DNA of 64,000 nt. Origin: Bacteroidia bacterium. Its GTDB lineage: Bacteria; Bacteroidota; Ignavibacteria; SZUA-365. The DNA is taken from contig JAOSJT010000001.1 in the NCBI GenBank assembly GCA_027493955.1, forward strand, positions 3,645,131 through 3,709,130, in the 5' to 3' direction. Shown here one piece after another: positions 8,722 through 17,432 of this stretch. Positions within the stretch are counted from its first letter, which is position 1, and the number at the start of each line of letters is the position of its first letter. The notes beneath the pieces were generated by a model, which saw only the letters and a program-made list of their open reading frames with translations, had not been told where the DNA came from and ran no database searches. The position numbers and the translations under genes are program-made.

Positions 8722-9738
8722 ATGAAGCGACGACATTGGATTTTGCCGATACTGGTTTTCCTGCTTCACAGCGGAGTCACGCTGGAAGCGCAGCAGGAAA
8801 AGGTCGTGGTGCTCAGTCCGCGGGTGGGTATGGAAATAGACCGCGATGAACGTGATCGCTTCGCGGTGTTCCAAACGGTCCGGGATTTTTACCATGTCGA
8901 GGTCCGTCACCAGGGCGACAGCAGCTTCATACTGCTGTTCCGGCTCGGAGACGACGTCCGCGGTTATCGCGACTCCTCACGGCTGATCTCGTATCGCGCC
9001 GTCGTCAATCTCGCCGAAAAAATTCAGTACTACGATGAAATCATCGCCGGCTGGTATCGCATGGGGAGCGGCGACGTTACGCTCTCGTATGCGGACGGAA
9101 GCCCCGTTATAATGGAAGATCAGGGTGTTATCGAGGACTTGCCCCCTGTGCATGTGGATGTTCAAATGAGTAAGAAGGAAACCGCGGCACCGCAACCGTC
9201 GTCCGCCGGTATCCGAAGCGACCGGCTTCCCCTCGCGAAGGACAAACGTGATTTGCGCAGACCGATGTTCGGGACGTATACATTCTGCCTTTCGGCGGAT
9301 TTCATGGGCATGAATATTGACGAGTTGAAAAATCTGCCGGGCGATAAAGGCGGCTCGGCATTCGGACTGTCACTGAAACTCGGAATCGCACTGCAGGATG
9401 ATCCCTCGCTGCGCCTGTTGGGAGGGTGGACCTTTTTCCTTGATCATGAAATTACCAACTACTCCCTCGCTGCCCTGTGGCAGCCAGTGAGCTTCGGTGA
9501 TCAGGGTCCGCTCGTGGGCGTGGGCGCGGGAAGGATTAATTTCGATTTCAGCGGCAACGGACTGCATATCATTGGTGATTACACCTATCCCTTGCTCATG
9601 CTCGGGTGGAGCATCTACCGACAGCATCTTGAAGTGCTTATGACACTTCCGTTTGGAGAGGTGAGCACGACATTCGAAAATAAGCGGTACGCCATCGCAC
9701 CGGCCGGCCCCTCGGTAAGTATTATGTTTTCATTGTAA
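8722..9738 (+). CDS. secreted hypothetical protein
   Basis: 338 residues. The signal peptide (MKRRHWILPILVFLLHSG, likely cleaved after LEAQ near residue 24) fixes the start at 8722, with GAGGAG 8 bases upstream; the frame is open further upstream but without coding character. The mature part begins with a charged region about a regular length (VVVLSPRVGMEIDRDERDRF). From about residue 185 it changes to strand-rich text (LGIALQDDPSLRLLGGWTFF, LVGVGAGRINFDFSG), and it ends VSIMFSL, compatible with a small C-terminal outer-membrane barrel. Function unknown. The lipoprotein gene starts 13 bases downstream, so they are likely cotranscribed. Confidence 0.7.
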   Translation: MKRRHWILPILVFLLHSGVTLEAQQEKVVVLSPRVGMEIDRDERDRFAVFQTVRDFYHVEVRHQGDSSFILLFRLGDDVRGYRDSSRLISYRAVVNLAEKIQYYDEIIAGWYRMGSGDVTLSYADGSPVIMEDQGVIEDLPPVHVDVQMSKKETAAPQPSSAGIRSDRLPLAKDKRDLRRPMFGTYTFCLSADFMGMNIDELKNLPGDKGGSAFGLSLKLGIALQDDPSLRLLGGWTFFLDHEITNYSLAALWQPVSFGDQGPLVGVGAGRINFDFSGNGLHIIGDYTYPLLMLGWSIYRQHLEVLMTLPFGEVSTTFENKRYAIAPAGPSVSIMFSL

Positions 9739-9751
9739 ACGGGAGGATGCC

Positions 9752-11335
9752 ATGCACACAACGACGCACGTTACAACGAATCGCGTAGCCGGAGTCGCGA
9801 TTATTGCCGGAAGATGCTTACTGCTCGCCTGCCTGCTGTTCCTTATGGGGTGCGCGGTGTCACACGACACGACCAAACGAAGTGAACTTTATGAGATGCG
9901 GGGCGTGGGGCCCCTGCGGGCGCTGACCATAGATTCCCGCTTGTACACCTTCGAGAAATTTTCCTTCGACGATTCCACTCTTCACGGGAGCGGGACGTTG
10001 CGACGCGACGGAGTCACCCGTCCGTTCGATGGAAGTGTCCGTTTTGACAGTATCGCATTTCTCGAACGTGAGGAGAGCAGTTTTCTTCAGGGTGCCTGGG
10101 TGGTGCCGATGGCTGTGTTCGTAGCAGGGGGCTTGCTCACGCTCTCGAGTCCCCCCATTTTCTCGATTCATTACGCGAAGAGCAGTTCCTGCCCCTTTGT
10201 GTACTCCTGGGATGGCGTGGACTATACTCTCGATACCGAGGTCTTCGGCACCTCGGTCTCGAAAGCTATGGAGGCGCGAACGTACAGCATACTGCCTTCA
10301 TTGGTGACGGATGGAGGCGTCGCCCGCATACGGGTGAGCAACGAGCGTCCGGAGACCCACATGATAAACGACGTCAAACTCTACGCCGCCGATATGGAGC
10401 GGTATCACGGTTGCGCTTTGGACACGGAAAACCGTCTGTGGCCGCTGCCCGCCGCCTTGGCGCCTGTCGCCGCGCGGGATCACTCCGGGAGAGATGTTCT
10501 CGCGGATGTGGCCCGGCCGGACAAGCACTACTGGGTGTCCGATCTTGCCGGGGGTACCGTGGACAAGGGATTTAGGGATATGCTGGAGATGGAGTTCGCC
10601 ATCGCTCCGGAAGCGCGGGAGGCCACGTTGGTTGTTGATGCGATAAACACCGAGCTGATATTCCAGGTGTATCGCTCGATAGGCGGCATACTCGGCGACG
10701 CCACGCTGGATTTTTATCAGGCGCTGGAGACGGACGAGGACTTGCAGCGCTGCGTAAACGACTGGCTCACCGATTGCGGCCTGGCGGTTGAAGTGTTTGA
10801 CGGAAGCTCGTGGACACACATCGACCGCATTCTGCCCGAAGCGAACGTTGCTCCCTTCCGACGGGCGTTACGCGTGGCGCTGCCCGAAGGCACCGATGGC
10901 ATGCTGCGTGTACGGCTTTCCACGCTCACCGACGTGTGGCGCATCGACGCAGTGACGCTCGATGCATCGCCCGTGGAGACGCTGCAGATGCATGAGTTGC
11001 CCATGACAGCGGCAGACGGCTCCCGGGGCAATGACATGCGGCAGCTCCTGGCCGATGCCGACTCGCGCTACGCGGTGCTGCTCCCGCCGGAACATGTGGA
11101 TATTGCGTTTGACGCCTCGCAGACAGCAAGCATGCGTGCGCCGGTGTACATTGTTTCCGCGCAGGGCTATCTGTACGAGTGGTTTCCGACACAGGAAGAC
11201 GGACGCGCGGATGGTCTGACCGCTTCGCTGCACGGGAGGGAACGCATTGCGCTGCTGAAGTCGGTACTCGAGCACAAAGAGGCTTTTCTTCCGCCGATAT
11301 ATCGGGAGTTGACGAAAACAAGAAATAGAGAATGA
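9752..11335 (+). CDS. large putative lipoprotein of unknown function
   Basis: 527 residues. The N-terminus has a signal peptide with lipobox LFLMGC (Cys near residue 34), so it should be lipid-anchored. A hydrophobic stretch VVPMAVFVAGGLLTL follows near residue 115. The CPFVYSWDGVDYTLDTEVFG block, followed by RIRVSNERPETHMINDVKLYA, resembles a recurrent beta-rich module in large secreted proteins of this superphylum, whose function is not known. GGGAGG lies 8 bases before the ATG. It sits 13 bases after the secreted-protein gene, likely in the same operon. Confidence 0.7.
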   Translation: MHTTTHVTTNRVAGVAIIAGRCLLLACLLFLMGCAVSHDTTKRSELYEMRGVGPLRALTIDSRLYTFEKFSFDDSTLHGSGTLRRDGVTRPFDGSVRFDSIAFLEREESSFLQGAWVVPMAVFVAGGLLTLSSPPIFSIHYAKSSSCPFVYSWDGVDYTLDTEVFGTSVSKAMEARTYSILPSLVTDGGVARIRVSNERPETHMINDVKLYAADMERYHGCALDTENRLWPLPAALAPVAARDHSGRDVLADVARPDKHYWVSDLAGGTVDKGFRDMLEMEFAIAPEAREATLVVDAINTELIFQVYRSIGGILGDATLDFYQALETDEDLQRCVNDWLTDCGLAVEVFDGSSWTHIDRILPEANVAPFRRALRVALPEGTDGMLRVRLSTLTDVWRIDAVTLDASPVETLQMHELPMTAADGSRGNDMRQLLADADSRYAVLLPPEHVDIAFDASQTASMRAPVYIVSAQGYLYEWFPTQEDGRADGLTASLHGRERIALLKSVLEHKEAFLPPIYRELTKTRNRE

Positions 11336-11506
11336 ATGCGGATGCATGGAGCGGACGTCGCGATTCCCGACACGTGAGAGAACTGATGCACGAGCCTGTG
11401 CCGCTTGCTTCCTGCCTTCCATCGGGCCAATTAGCACGTTAGCTTCCCGGATCTCGCGATACAACCACAGCGGGCAACGTCGCCGGTACAACAGAGGAGA
11501 TCACGT

Positions 11507-11944
11507 ATGAAAAAGTCAGCGCTTTTATTCTTTTCCCTGATCTTGGCATTCGCCATAGCCGGATGCGGAGAGACGGACGGCTCATTGTATCCGACGCAAC
11601 AGGTGCTGCCTCAAGACGGCAGCGGGAATTTCGTTCTGTATGTCAGCAATCAGAGTTTCGATATCCCCACCGTTGATATCCAGGTTACCATCGATGGCAA
11701 GACGGCGGTTTCGGCGACCTTTGAGGTAAAGAACCAGCACAACTGGATCAAACATACTTTTCTGCTCGCGCCCGGGAAGCATGTCCTGAAGGCCTCCTCC
11801 GTGACAGGCGAGGCTACGGTTGAGAGTGAATTCGAAGTGAACGAGCGGTTATGGGGGGTATTGAACTACTGGTACTACGCGAGGCTTGGCGGAAACAAGT
11901 TCCTCGAGTTCCGCACGCAGGACACGCCTATGCTGTTTATATAG
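11507..11944 (+). CDS. small putative lipoprotein
   Basis: 145 residues with a type II signal peptide (MKKSALLFFSLILAFAIAGC; lipobox AIAGC, Cys19). The mature part is beta-rich (GNFVLYVSNQSFDIPTVDIQ, VTIDGKTAV, HTFLLAPGKHVLKASS), like a single Ig/FN3-type sandwich domain. GAGGAG sits 9 bases upstream of the ATG. No family was recognised. It is separated by 171 bases from the preceding lipoprotein gene. Confidence 0.7.
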   Translation: MKKSALLFFSLILAFAIAGCGETDGSLYPTQQVLPQDGSGNFVLYVSNQSFDIPTVDIQVTIDGKTAVSATFEVKNQHNWIKHTFLLAPGKHVLKASSVTGEATVESEFEVNERLWGVLNYWYYARLGGNKFLEFRTQDTPMLFI

Positions 11945-12298
11945 GATTCGTGGGAAACCGAATATAATCGCACAGCACAGCTTCCTGCTCTTCGTGACCA
12001 GTTTGTCGGCCATATCGTTTTCTCAATGAGCCCAGACCGGTATGCAGGAAGAGCATCATCGAAAAGACCCCGAAGCTCATGAGCAGGAGTCCCGGCGTAT
12101 GCGTGACCAGTGCTGAACGCCTGGCTGAATGGGGTGCGATAGGAGGATTCCGAGCTTATGGACCTTGCGGACTTGAAACGAGGATTCCCGTATCCCATGG
12201 AATCTTCAGACAAACCCTCGGGAGTGATTCCTGCCTGTATTTCCGTCAAATTTTTTCGTACTTTTTTATGATTTGGAGTATCCGAATTAAAAAAATCT
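11945..12298. other. intergenic region upstream of the haem cluster
   Basis: No gene is supported in these 354 bases. The last 60 bases are very AT-rich (runs of T at 12249-12267 and of A at 12288-12295) just before the ccsA/hemX-like start. This is where the promoter of the haem cluster should lie, although no clear consensus was found. Confidence 0.4.
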
Positions 12299-13132
12299 AT
12301 GCTTCATGTAGCCAACAGCATCGCCGAGGTCATACTTCCCATACTGTATGTGGTCACCACGTACATGTATGCGGTCACGTTTTTCGGGAATGAGCCAATA
12401 TCCGAGCGCTGGAAATCGCGCGCGCTGTTTCTGACGACTTTCGTGCATTTCATGTATGTGGGTCTTCATACAGCCGAGTACAGCCGCTGCATGGTGACCA
12501 CGCCGTTCGAAATTATGTCGCTGATCGCTTTCACGCTCACGCTCACCTACACCATTATCGAACTGCGCACGGGGGAGAAAGGGACGGGCCTGTTCATCCT
12601 TTCGCTGGCCACGCTGTTTGAACTGACGTCCACCGTGGTGATGAAGCTGACGGAGGCGGGCGTCGCCAATCCCGTGCTGTCCAATATGGCCATCGGTTTG
12701 CATGTGACGCTGGCGATATTCGGTTATGCGGGCTTTGCGCTTAGCGCCATGCACAGCGTGATGTATCTGCTGATGTACCGCGAGCTCAAACGCGGAAACT
12801 TCGGCGCGGCCTACCGCAACCTGCCGAGTCTGGAGGGCCTGGAGCAGATGACGATTGTGCCGGCCGTGGCGGGCTTCGTCTTTCTCACGGCATCCATAGT
12901 GATTGGCGGCGTGTGGTTGCCGAAGCTGTTCGAAGATTTCTCCTGGTTCGATCCCAAACTGCTATCAACGGCTGTGGTGTGGCTGCTGTACCTTGCGCTG
13001 CTTTTCGCGCGGTATGTATTGCGAGTGGACGGAAAGCGCATCGTCATGCTGTCTCTGTACGGCTTTGCCGGTATTGTGCTCTCACTGACGATTGTAAACG
13101 TGTTTTTGAGCGATTTCCACAGGTTTTTGTAA
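12299..13132 (+). CDS. hemX: cytochrome c assembly protein, CcsA/HemX family
   Basis: 277-residue integral membrane protein with about eight hydrophobic segments. The C-terminal core GGVWLPKLFEDFSWFDPKLL followed by VVWLLYLALL matches the tryptophan-rich haem-handling region of CcsA/HemX proteins, where family members have WA...WG.YW.WDPKE. Here the motif is shorter in Trp. HemX-type members often precede hemA and influence glutamyl-tRNA reductase levels or carry haem across the membrane. The position directly upstream of hemA supports the HemX reading over a full cytochrome c maturation role. hemA starts 59 bases downstream. Confidence 0.8.
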   Translation: MLHVANSIAEVILPILYVVTTYMYAVTFFGNEPISERWKSRALFLTTFVHFMYVGLHTAEYSRCMVTTPFEIMSLIAFTLTLTYTIIELRTGEKGTGLFILSLATLFELTSTVVMKLTEAGVANPVLSNMAIGLHVTLAIFGYAGFALSAMHSVMYLLMYRELKRGNFGAAYRNLPSLEGLEQMTIVPAVAGFVFLTASIVIGGVWLPKLFEDFSWFDPKLLSTAVVWLLYLALLFARYVLRVDGKRIVMLSLYGFAGIVLSLTIVNVFLSDFHRFL

Positions 13133-13191
13133 GTCATGGCACCGACACAGGCAATGTTGCGCATATTAGGATTGAAGAAAGGGCGACAGGC

Positions 13192-14478
13192 ATGATTTTC
13201 GCGGTCGGGGTCAATCATCACACCGCGTCGGTGCAGGTGCGGGAATGCCTGCATTTGTCGGATGAGGAAATCGTGCACTTCCTTGAACGCCATCACGGGA
13301 CGCTGTTTCGTGAAGCGGCCATCGTCTCCACCTGCAACCGGACCGAACTGTATGCCGTCCCCGCCGAGGATCACATCGATGGCGATGCGCTCATTCACGC
13401 GTTGCGCGAGACACGTCCCGCAGAGCAACTGCACGATTCGAAATTTTTCCGCCTGTTCAGCTGCGGGGCGGTGACGCATCTGTTCAAAGTCGCCTCGGCC
13501 ACGGATTCGCAAATCCTGGGCGACATGCAGATTCTGAATCAGGTGAAAACCTCCTACGAGCTGGCGATGAAAGCCGGTACCGTGGGCAATGTGCTGAGCC
13601 ACATGTACATGGGCGCGCTGCATGCCGGCAAGCGCGTTCGCAGCGAAACGGCTATCGGTATCGGCGCAGTGTCAGTGAGCTTTGCGGCCGTGGATCTGGC
13701 GCGAAAGATTTTCTCCGATCTGCATCGCAAACAGGTACTTATCATCGGCAGCGGCGAAACCAGCGTCCTGGCCGCACGCCATTTGCTGAGCAAGGGTGTG
13801 GAGCAGCTGAGCATCACCAACCGCACCTATGAAAACGCCCGACCCTTCGCCGATGAGATCGGTGCGCGAATGATACGCTTCGAGAGCTTTCCGGACATGC
13901 TGCATGAATTCGACATGATCGTCAGCGCCACCGCGTCACCTGTGCCTGTCGTGACCTACGACTCCGTAAAGGCGGCGATGCGCAAGCGGCAGAATCGACC
14001 GCTGCTGATTCTCGATCTCGCCGTGCCGCGTGATGTGGATCCGCGCATCAACGAATTGCCCAGTGTATTTCTGCGAGATCTCGATTCCATCCAAAGTATC
14101 ATCGATCAGAATCTCGAACAGCGGCGGCAGCAGATACCGAAAGCTGACGCCATCGTGACCGAGGAAGTGGTCAACTTCTTTCTCTGGTACAACACGCTGG
14201 ACGCCGCGCCCACTATACAGCAGTTGCGCGAGAAATTCGAGCAGGTACGCGCCATGGAAGTAGATCGCTACCGAAACAAGATCGACGATACCTCTCTGGA
14301 GCTAGTAGAGACGCTGACGAGGCGCATCATCAACAAACTGCTGCATCCGACCATGGTGTCCATACGCAAACCCGCGTACGACAGCAATGAATTCAGTTCG
14401 CGTCTGCAACTCGTCCGCGAGCTGTTCAATCTTGAAGAACAGAACACCGATACGACACGGGAGAATATCGAACAATGA
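13192..14478 (+). CDS. hemA: Glutamyl-tRNA reductase
   Basis: 428-residue enzyme of the C5 pathway; reduces glutamyl-tRNA with NADPH to glutamate-1-semialdehyde. The start MIFAVGVNHHTASVQVRE is the typical N-terminus; longer open frames upstream are shadows. The catalytic Cys48 lies in VSTCNRTELYAV. The Rossmann motif GSGETSVLAARHLLSKG is near residue 185, followed by ITNRT. The C-terminal dimerisation helix ends in an Asn/Thr/Glu-rich tail. The last four bases overlap hemC (ATGA), so translation is coupled. hemL and hemB are not in the window. Confidence 0.95.
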   Translation: MIFAVGVNHHTASVQVRECLHLSDEEIVHFLERHHGTLFREAAIVSTCNRTELYAVPAEDHIDGDALIHALRETRPAEQLHDSKFFRLFSCGAVTHLFKVASATDSQILGDMQILNQVKTSYELAMKAGTVGNVLSHMYMGALHAGKRVRSETAIGIGAVSVSFAAVDLARKIFSDLHRKQVLIIGSGETSVLAARHLLSKGVEQLSITNRTYENARPFADEIGARMIRFESFPDMLHEFDMIVSATASPVPVVTYDSVKAAMRKRQNRPLLILDLAVPRDVDPRINELPSVFLRDLDSIQSIIDQNLEQRRQQIPKADAIVTEEVVNFFLWYNTLDAAPTIQQLREKFEQVRAMEVDRYRNKIDDTSLELVETLTRRIINKLLHPTMVSIRKPAYDSNEFSSRLQLVRELFNLEEQNTDTTRENIEQ

Positions 14479-15410
14479 GTAAACGCATCGTCATCGGCAC
14501 CCGAGGCAGCGCGCTCGCGCTGTGGCAGGCGGAATATGTGCAGCGCGAGCTCAAGCGCCATCACAAAGGTTTACGTGTCGAACTGAACATCATCAAGACA
14601 AAAGGCGATAAAATCCTCGATCAGTCGCTATCCAAAATCGGCGACAAGGGATTGTTCACCCGCGAAATCGAGAATGCCTTGCTGGACGGCAGCGCTGATA
14701 TCGCCGTGCACAGTCTGAAGGATTTACCCACGGAAACACCCTCCGGTTTACGCATTGCCGCTATTACCGAGCGTGAGACGGTGAACGACGCTCTGATCTC
14801 CACGAAGTGGAATTCCATCGCCGGGCTTCCTGAAGGAGCGGTGATAGCCACGGGCAGTCTGCGTCGCACCGCGCAGCTTTTGCATCTGCGGCCGGATCTG
14901 CGCATCATCGATATTCGCGGCAATCTGAACACACGCATGCAGAAATTCGATGCCTCGGACTGGGACGGTATGCTTCTTGCCTATGCGGGCGTCAAACGTC
15001 TCGGTTGGGAGCATCGCATCGCCCAGATCATACCCACCACGCTGTTGCTGCCCGCTGTGGGGCAGGGCGCCCTGGGCCTGGAAATTCGAGAAGACGACGA
15101 CAAGACCGCCAGGCTGATCTCCTGCCTCCATCACGCTGAAACCGCCGCAGCAACCACCGCCGAACGCAGTCTGCTGCGCGCACTCGAAGGCGGTTGCCAG
15201 ATTCCCATAGGTGCCTTCGCTCGTCTTGAGCGCGGCCGCTTGCTGCTCGATGCCATGGTTGCTTCCATTGACGGCACGGTGCGTCTGGACACGCGCGGCA
15301 GCACAGGCGATCAGGCAAAAGCGCAAGCGCTGGGCACGCGCGTGGCAGACAAACTGCTCGCCAACGGAGCACGCGAAATACTGCATGCCATCCGGGGAGG
15401 GCAATCCTGA
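14475..15410 (+). CDS. hemC: Hydroxymethylbilane synthase (porphobilinogen deaminase)
   Basis: 311 residues. Condenses four porphobilinogens into hydroxymethylbilane. Family blocks: GTRGSALALWQAEYVQREL at the N-terminus, the Lys/Asp-rich KGDKILDQSLSKIGDKGLFT, VHSLKDLPTE, ATGSLRRTAQL, IRGNLNTRMQKF, and LEGGCQIPIGAF, whose Cys carries the dipyrromethane cofactor. The length is normal. ATGA overlap with hemA; hemD begins 3 bases after its stop. Confidence 0.96.
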   Translation: MSKRIVIGTRGSALALWQAEYVQRELKRHHKGLRVELNIIKTKGDKILDQSLSKIGDKGLFTREIENALLDGSADIAVHSLKDLPTETPSGLRIAAITERETVNDALISTKWNSIAGLPEGAVIATGSLRRTAQLLHLRPDLRIIDIRGNLNTRMQKFDASDWDGMLLAYAGVKRLGWEHRIAQIIPTTLLLPAVGQGALGLEIREDDDKTARLISCLHHAETAAATTAERSLLRALEGGCQIPIGAFARLERGRLLLDAMVASIDGTVRLDTRGSTGDQAKAQALGTRVADKLLANGAREILHAIRGGQS

Positions 15411-15413
15411 ACC

Positions 15414-16178
15414 ATGGGTGAGCGGATCGTCACAGTGCTCAACACGCGCCCCGAGCCGGGCGATTTTGACGATGCGCTTCAGGCGCGCGGTTTGGGCTGC
15501 ATTCATCTGCCGATGATACGGATCGCCGATCCGGAATCCTGGGATGCGCTTGACGCGGCGGTTGATCGCATGGGACAGTGGGATGGTGTGCTTCTGACCA
15601 GTGCAAACGCAGTGCGGTACTTCCTGCGACGCTTGGAAGAGCGCATGTTGGACGTTACGGACCTTCCTCCGGTGCACCTGATCGGCTTGAAAACGGCAGC
15701 GGTGGCCAGGCGGGGAGGACTGCTAACCGCGTCGATTTCGGAAGCGGCATATGGCAGTGCAATGGCGGCGGATTTGCCGGATGTGGCCGGAAGACATTTT
15801 CTTCAGCCCTGCTCGGATATTGCGCGCGACGAAGTTCTCACCGGTGTGCTGGACCGCGGTGGCCAGGTGCAGCAAGTGCCCGTGTACCGGATACTGGGAC
15901 CCGAAGCTGAGATCGTCAACCGTCTCCGCGCTCTCCACGCAGAAAACGGTTACGACTGGGCGGCGTTTTTTTCACCTTCGGCCGTGCGGTATTTCATCGC
16001 GGCGCTGCCGGAGTTCCTGAGCGATCCCCGGCCCGTTGCCGTCATTGGCGAAACCACCGCCGTCGCCGCGAGCGCGCTCGGTGTACATGTGGATCTCGTT
16101 GCGCATGCGCAGAGTGCGGAAGCGTTGGCGGATGCGCTGGCAGAGCGCGCAGCTCGCAGCGCAGAGCGGAGAGCATAG
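15414..16178 (+). CDS. hemD: Uroporphyrinogen-III synthase
   Basis: 254 residues. Cyclises hydroxymethylbilane with inversion of ring D. The family is poorly conserved, but the two-domain pattern is present: VLNTRPEPGDF at the start, DGVLLTSANAVRYFLRRL in domain one, and DWAAFFSPSAVRYFIAALPE plus PVAVIGETTAVAASALG in domain two, the usual S-A-V and GxxTA blocks. Position immediately after hemC gives strong support. The C-terminus is Ala/Arg-rich. A 160-base gap separates it from hemE. Confidence 0.9.
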   Translation: MGERIVTVLNTRPEPGDFDDALQARGLGCIHLPMIRIADPESWDALDAAVDRMGQWDGVLLTSANAVRYFLRRLEERMLDVTDLPPVHLIGLKTAAVARRGGLLTASISEAAYGSAMAADLPDVAGRHFLQPCSDIARDEVLTGVLDRGGQVQQVPVYRILGPEAEIVNRLRALHAENGYDWAAFFSPSAVRYFIAALPEFLSDPRPVAVIGETTAVAASALGVHVDLVAHAQSAEALADALAERAARSAERRA

Positions 16179-16338
16179 AGCACGAACGTGCAAGTCGAGC
16201 ATGTGTGCAACAAATTGGAGTGTGTACCGGTACGCAGAAACCCGGAACAGGAGTTGTGTTTTTTTCGAGAGAAGGGCTCTCCGCTCTTCGCACTCCGCTT
16301 CCCAATCACAGAACCGATAACCACCATAACGACAGACT

Positions 16339-17406
16339 ATGTCCCAAATCACGAACGATCTTCTTCTCCGCGCCGCGAGGCGTGAATACACGGAGCGCAC
16401 TCCTGTCTGGATGATGCGGCAGGCAGGGCGTTATCTCCCGGAATACCGGGCTGTGCGCGCGAAGGCCGATTTTCTCACCCTGTGCAAAACTCCCGAGCTG
16501 GCCGCCGAGGTCACCATTCAACCCGTTGACATCGTCGGTGTGGACGCGGCCATCATTTTCTCCGACATCCTTGTTGTGCCTGAAGCCATGGGTATGGAAC
16601 TTCTCGTCGAAGAAGGCAAGGGCGGGCCGCGCTTCCCATCGCCTCTGCGGAGCATGGCCGACATCGCAGCACTCAATGTTGACGGCGCCGCGGATCGGCT
16701 CCAGTACGTGTACGACGCGCTTGCGCTGACAAAGCGGGAGCTGAACAATCGTGTGCCGCTCATCGGCTTTGCCGGGGCGCCGTGGACGCTGGCCTCGTAT
16801 GCGGTGGAAGGTGGCGGGTCGAAGAATTTCGAAACGATCAAGACCTTGCTCTACAATCAGCCGGATGTGATGCACGCTCTCTTGTCAAAACTCGCCGATG
16901 TCGTGTCGGAATATCTTGTGCGACAGACGCAGAACGGTGCCGACATCGTGCAGATTTTCGATACCTGGGCGGGTGCGATGAGCAAGGACGCATTCCTGGA
17001 ATTTTCCCTTCCCTACATCATGCAGATTGTCGAGCATGTGAAAGCGCACAGCGACGTTCCGGTGACGGTATTCGCGAAGGGCGCGAATTCGTCACTGCCC
17101 GAACTCGCCACCTGTGGCTGCGACGTTGTCGGACTGGACTGGACGGTGGACATCGGCGAAGTACGTTCGAGCATCGGTCAGTATGCCGCGCTGCAGGGTA
17201 ATCTCGATCCCGTGGCGCTCTATTCCTCGCCCGAAAGCATACGAGCGGAAGTACGACGGATTCTCGAGTGGTATGGCAACAATCCGGGCCACATTTTCAA
17301 TCTCGGTCACGGCATTCTCCCGACGGTGCCGGTGGAACATGCGAAAGCGATGATAGACGCGGTAAAAGAAATTTCCGTGGAAATCCGGGACGAAGAAAAC
17401 GCATAA
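16339..17406 (+). CDS. hemE: Uroporphyrinogen decarboxylase
   Basis: 355 residues. Removes four carboxyl groups from uroporphyrinogen III to form coproporphyrinogen III. Signatures: PVWMMRQAGRYLPEYR (residues about 20-35, the substrate-binding Arg loop), FSDILVVPEAMGM with the catalytic Asp, LIGFAGAPWTLASYAVEGGG, and NLGHGILPTVPVEHA at the C-terminus. Full length. The start has no strong ribosome site, which may reflect translation from the 160-base leader. hemN follows after 26 bases. Confidence 0.96.
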   Translation: MSQITNDLLLRAARREYTERTPVWMMRQAGRYLPEYRAVRAKADFLTLCKTPELAAEVTIQPVDIVGVDAAIIFSDILVVPEAMGMELLVEEGKGGPRFPSPLRSMADIAALNVDGAADRLQYVYDALALTKRELNNRVPLIGFAGAPWTLASYAVEGGGSKNFETIKTLLYNQPDVMHALLSKLADVVSEYLVRQTQNGADIVQIFDTWAGAMSKDAFLEFSLPYIMQIVEHVKAHSDVPVTVFAKGANSSLPELATCGCDVVGLDWTVDIGEVRSSIGQYAALQGNLDPVALYSSPESIRAEVRRILEWYGNNPGHIFNLGHGILPTVPVEHAKAMIDAVKEISVEIRDEENA

Positions 17407-17432
17407 TCAGAATTCGACACGAAAGGACAGGC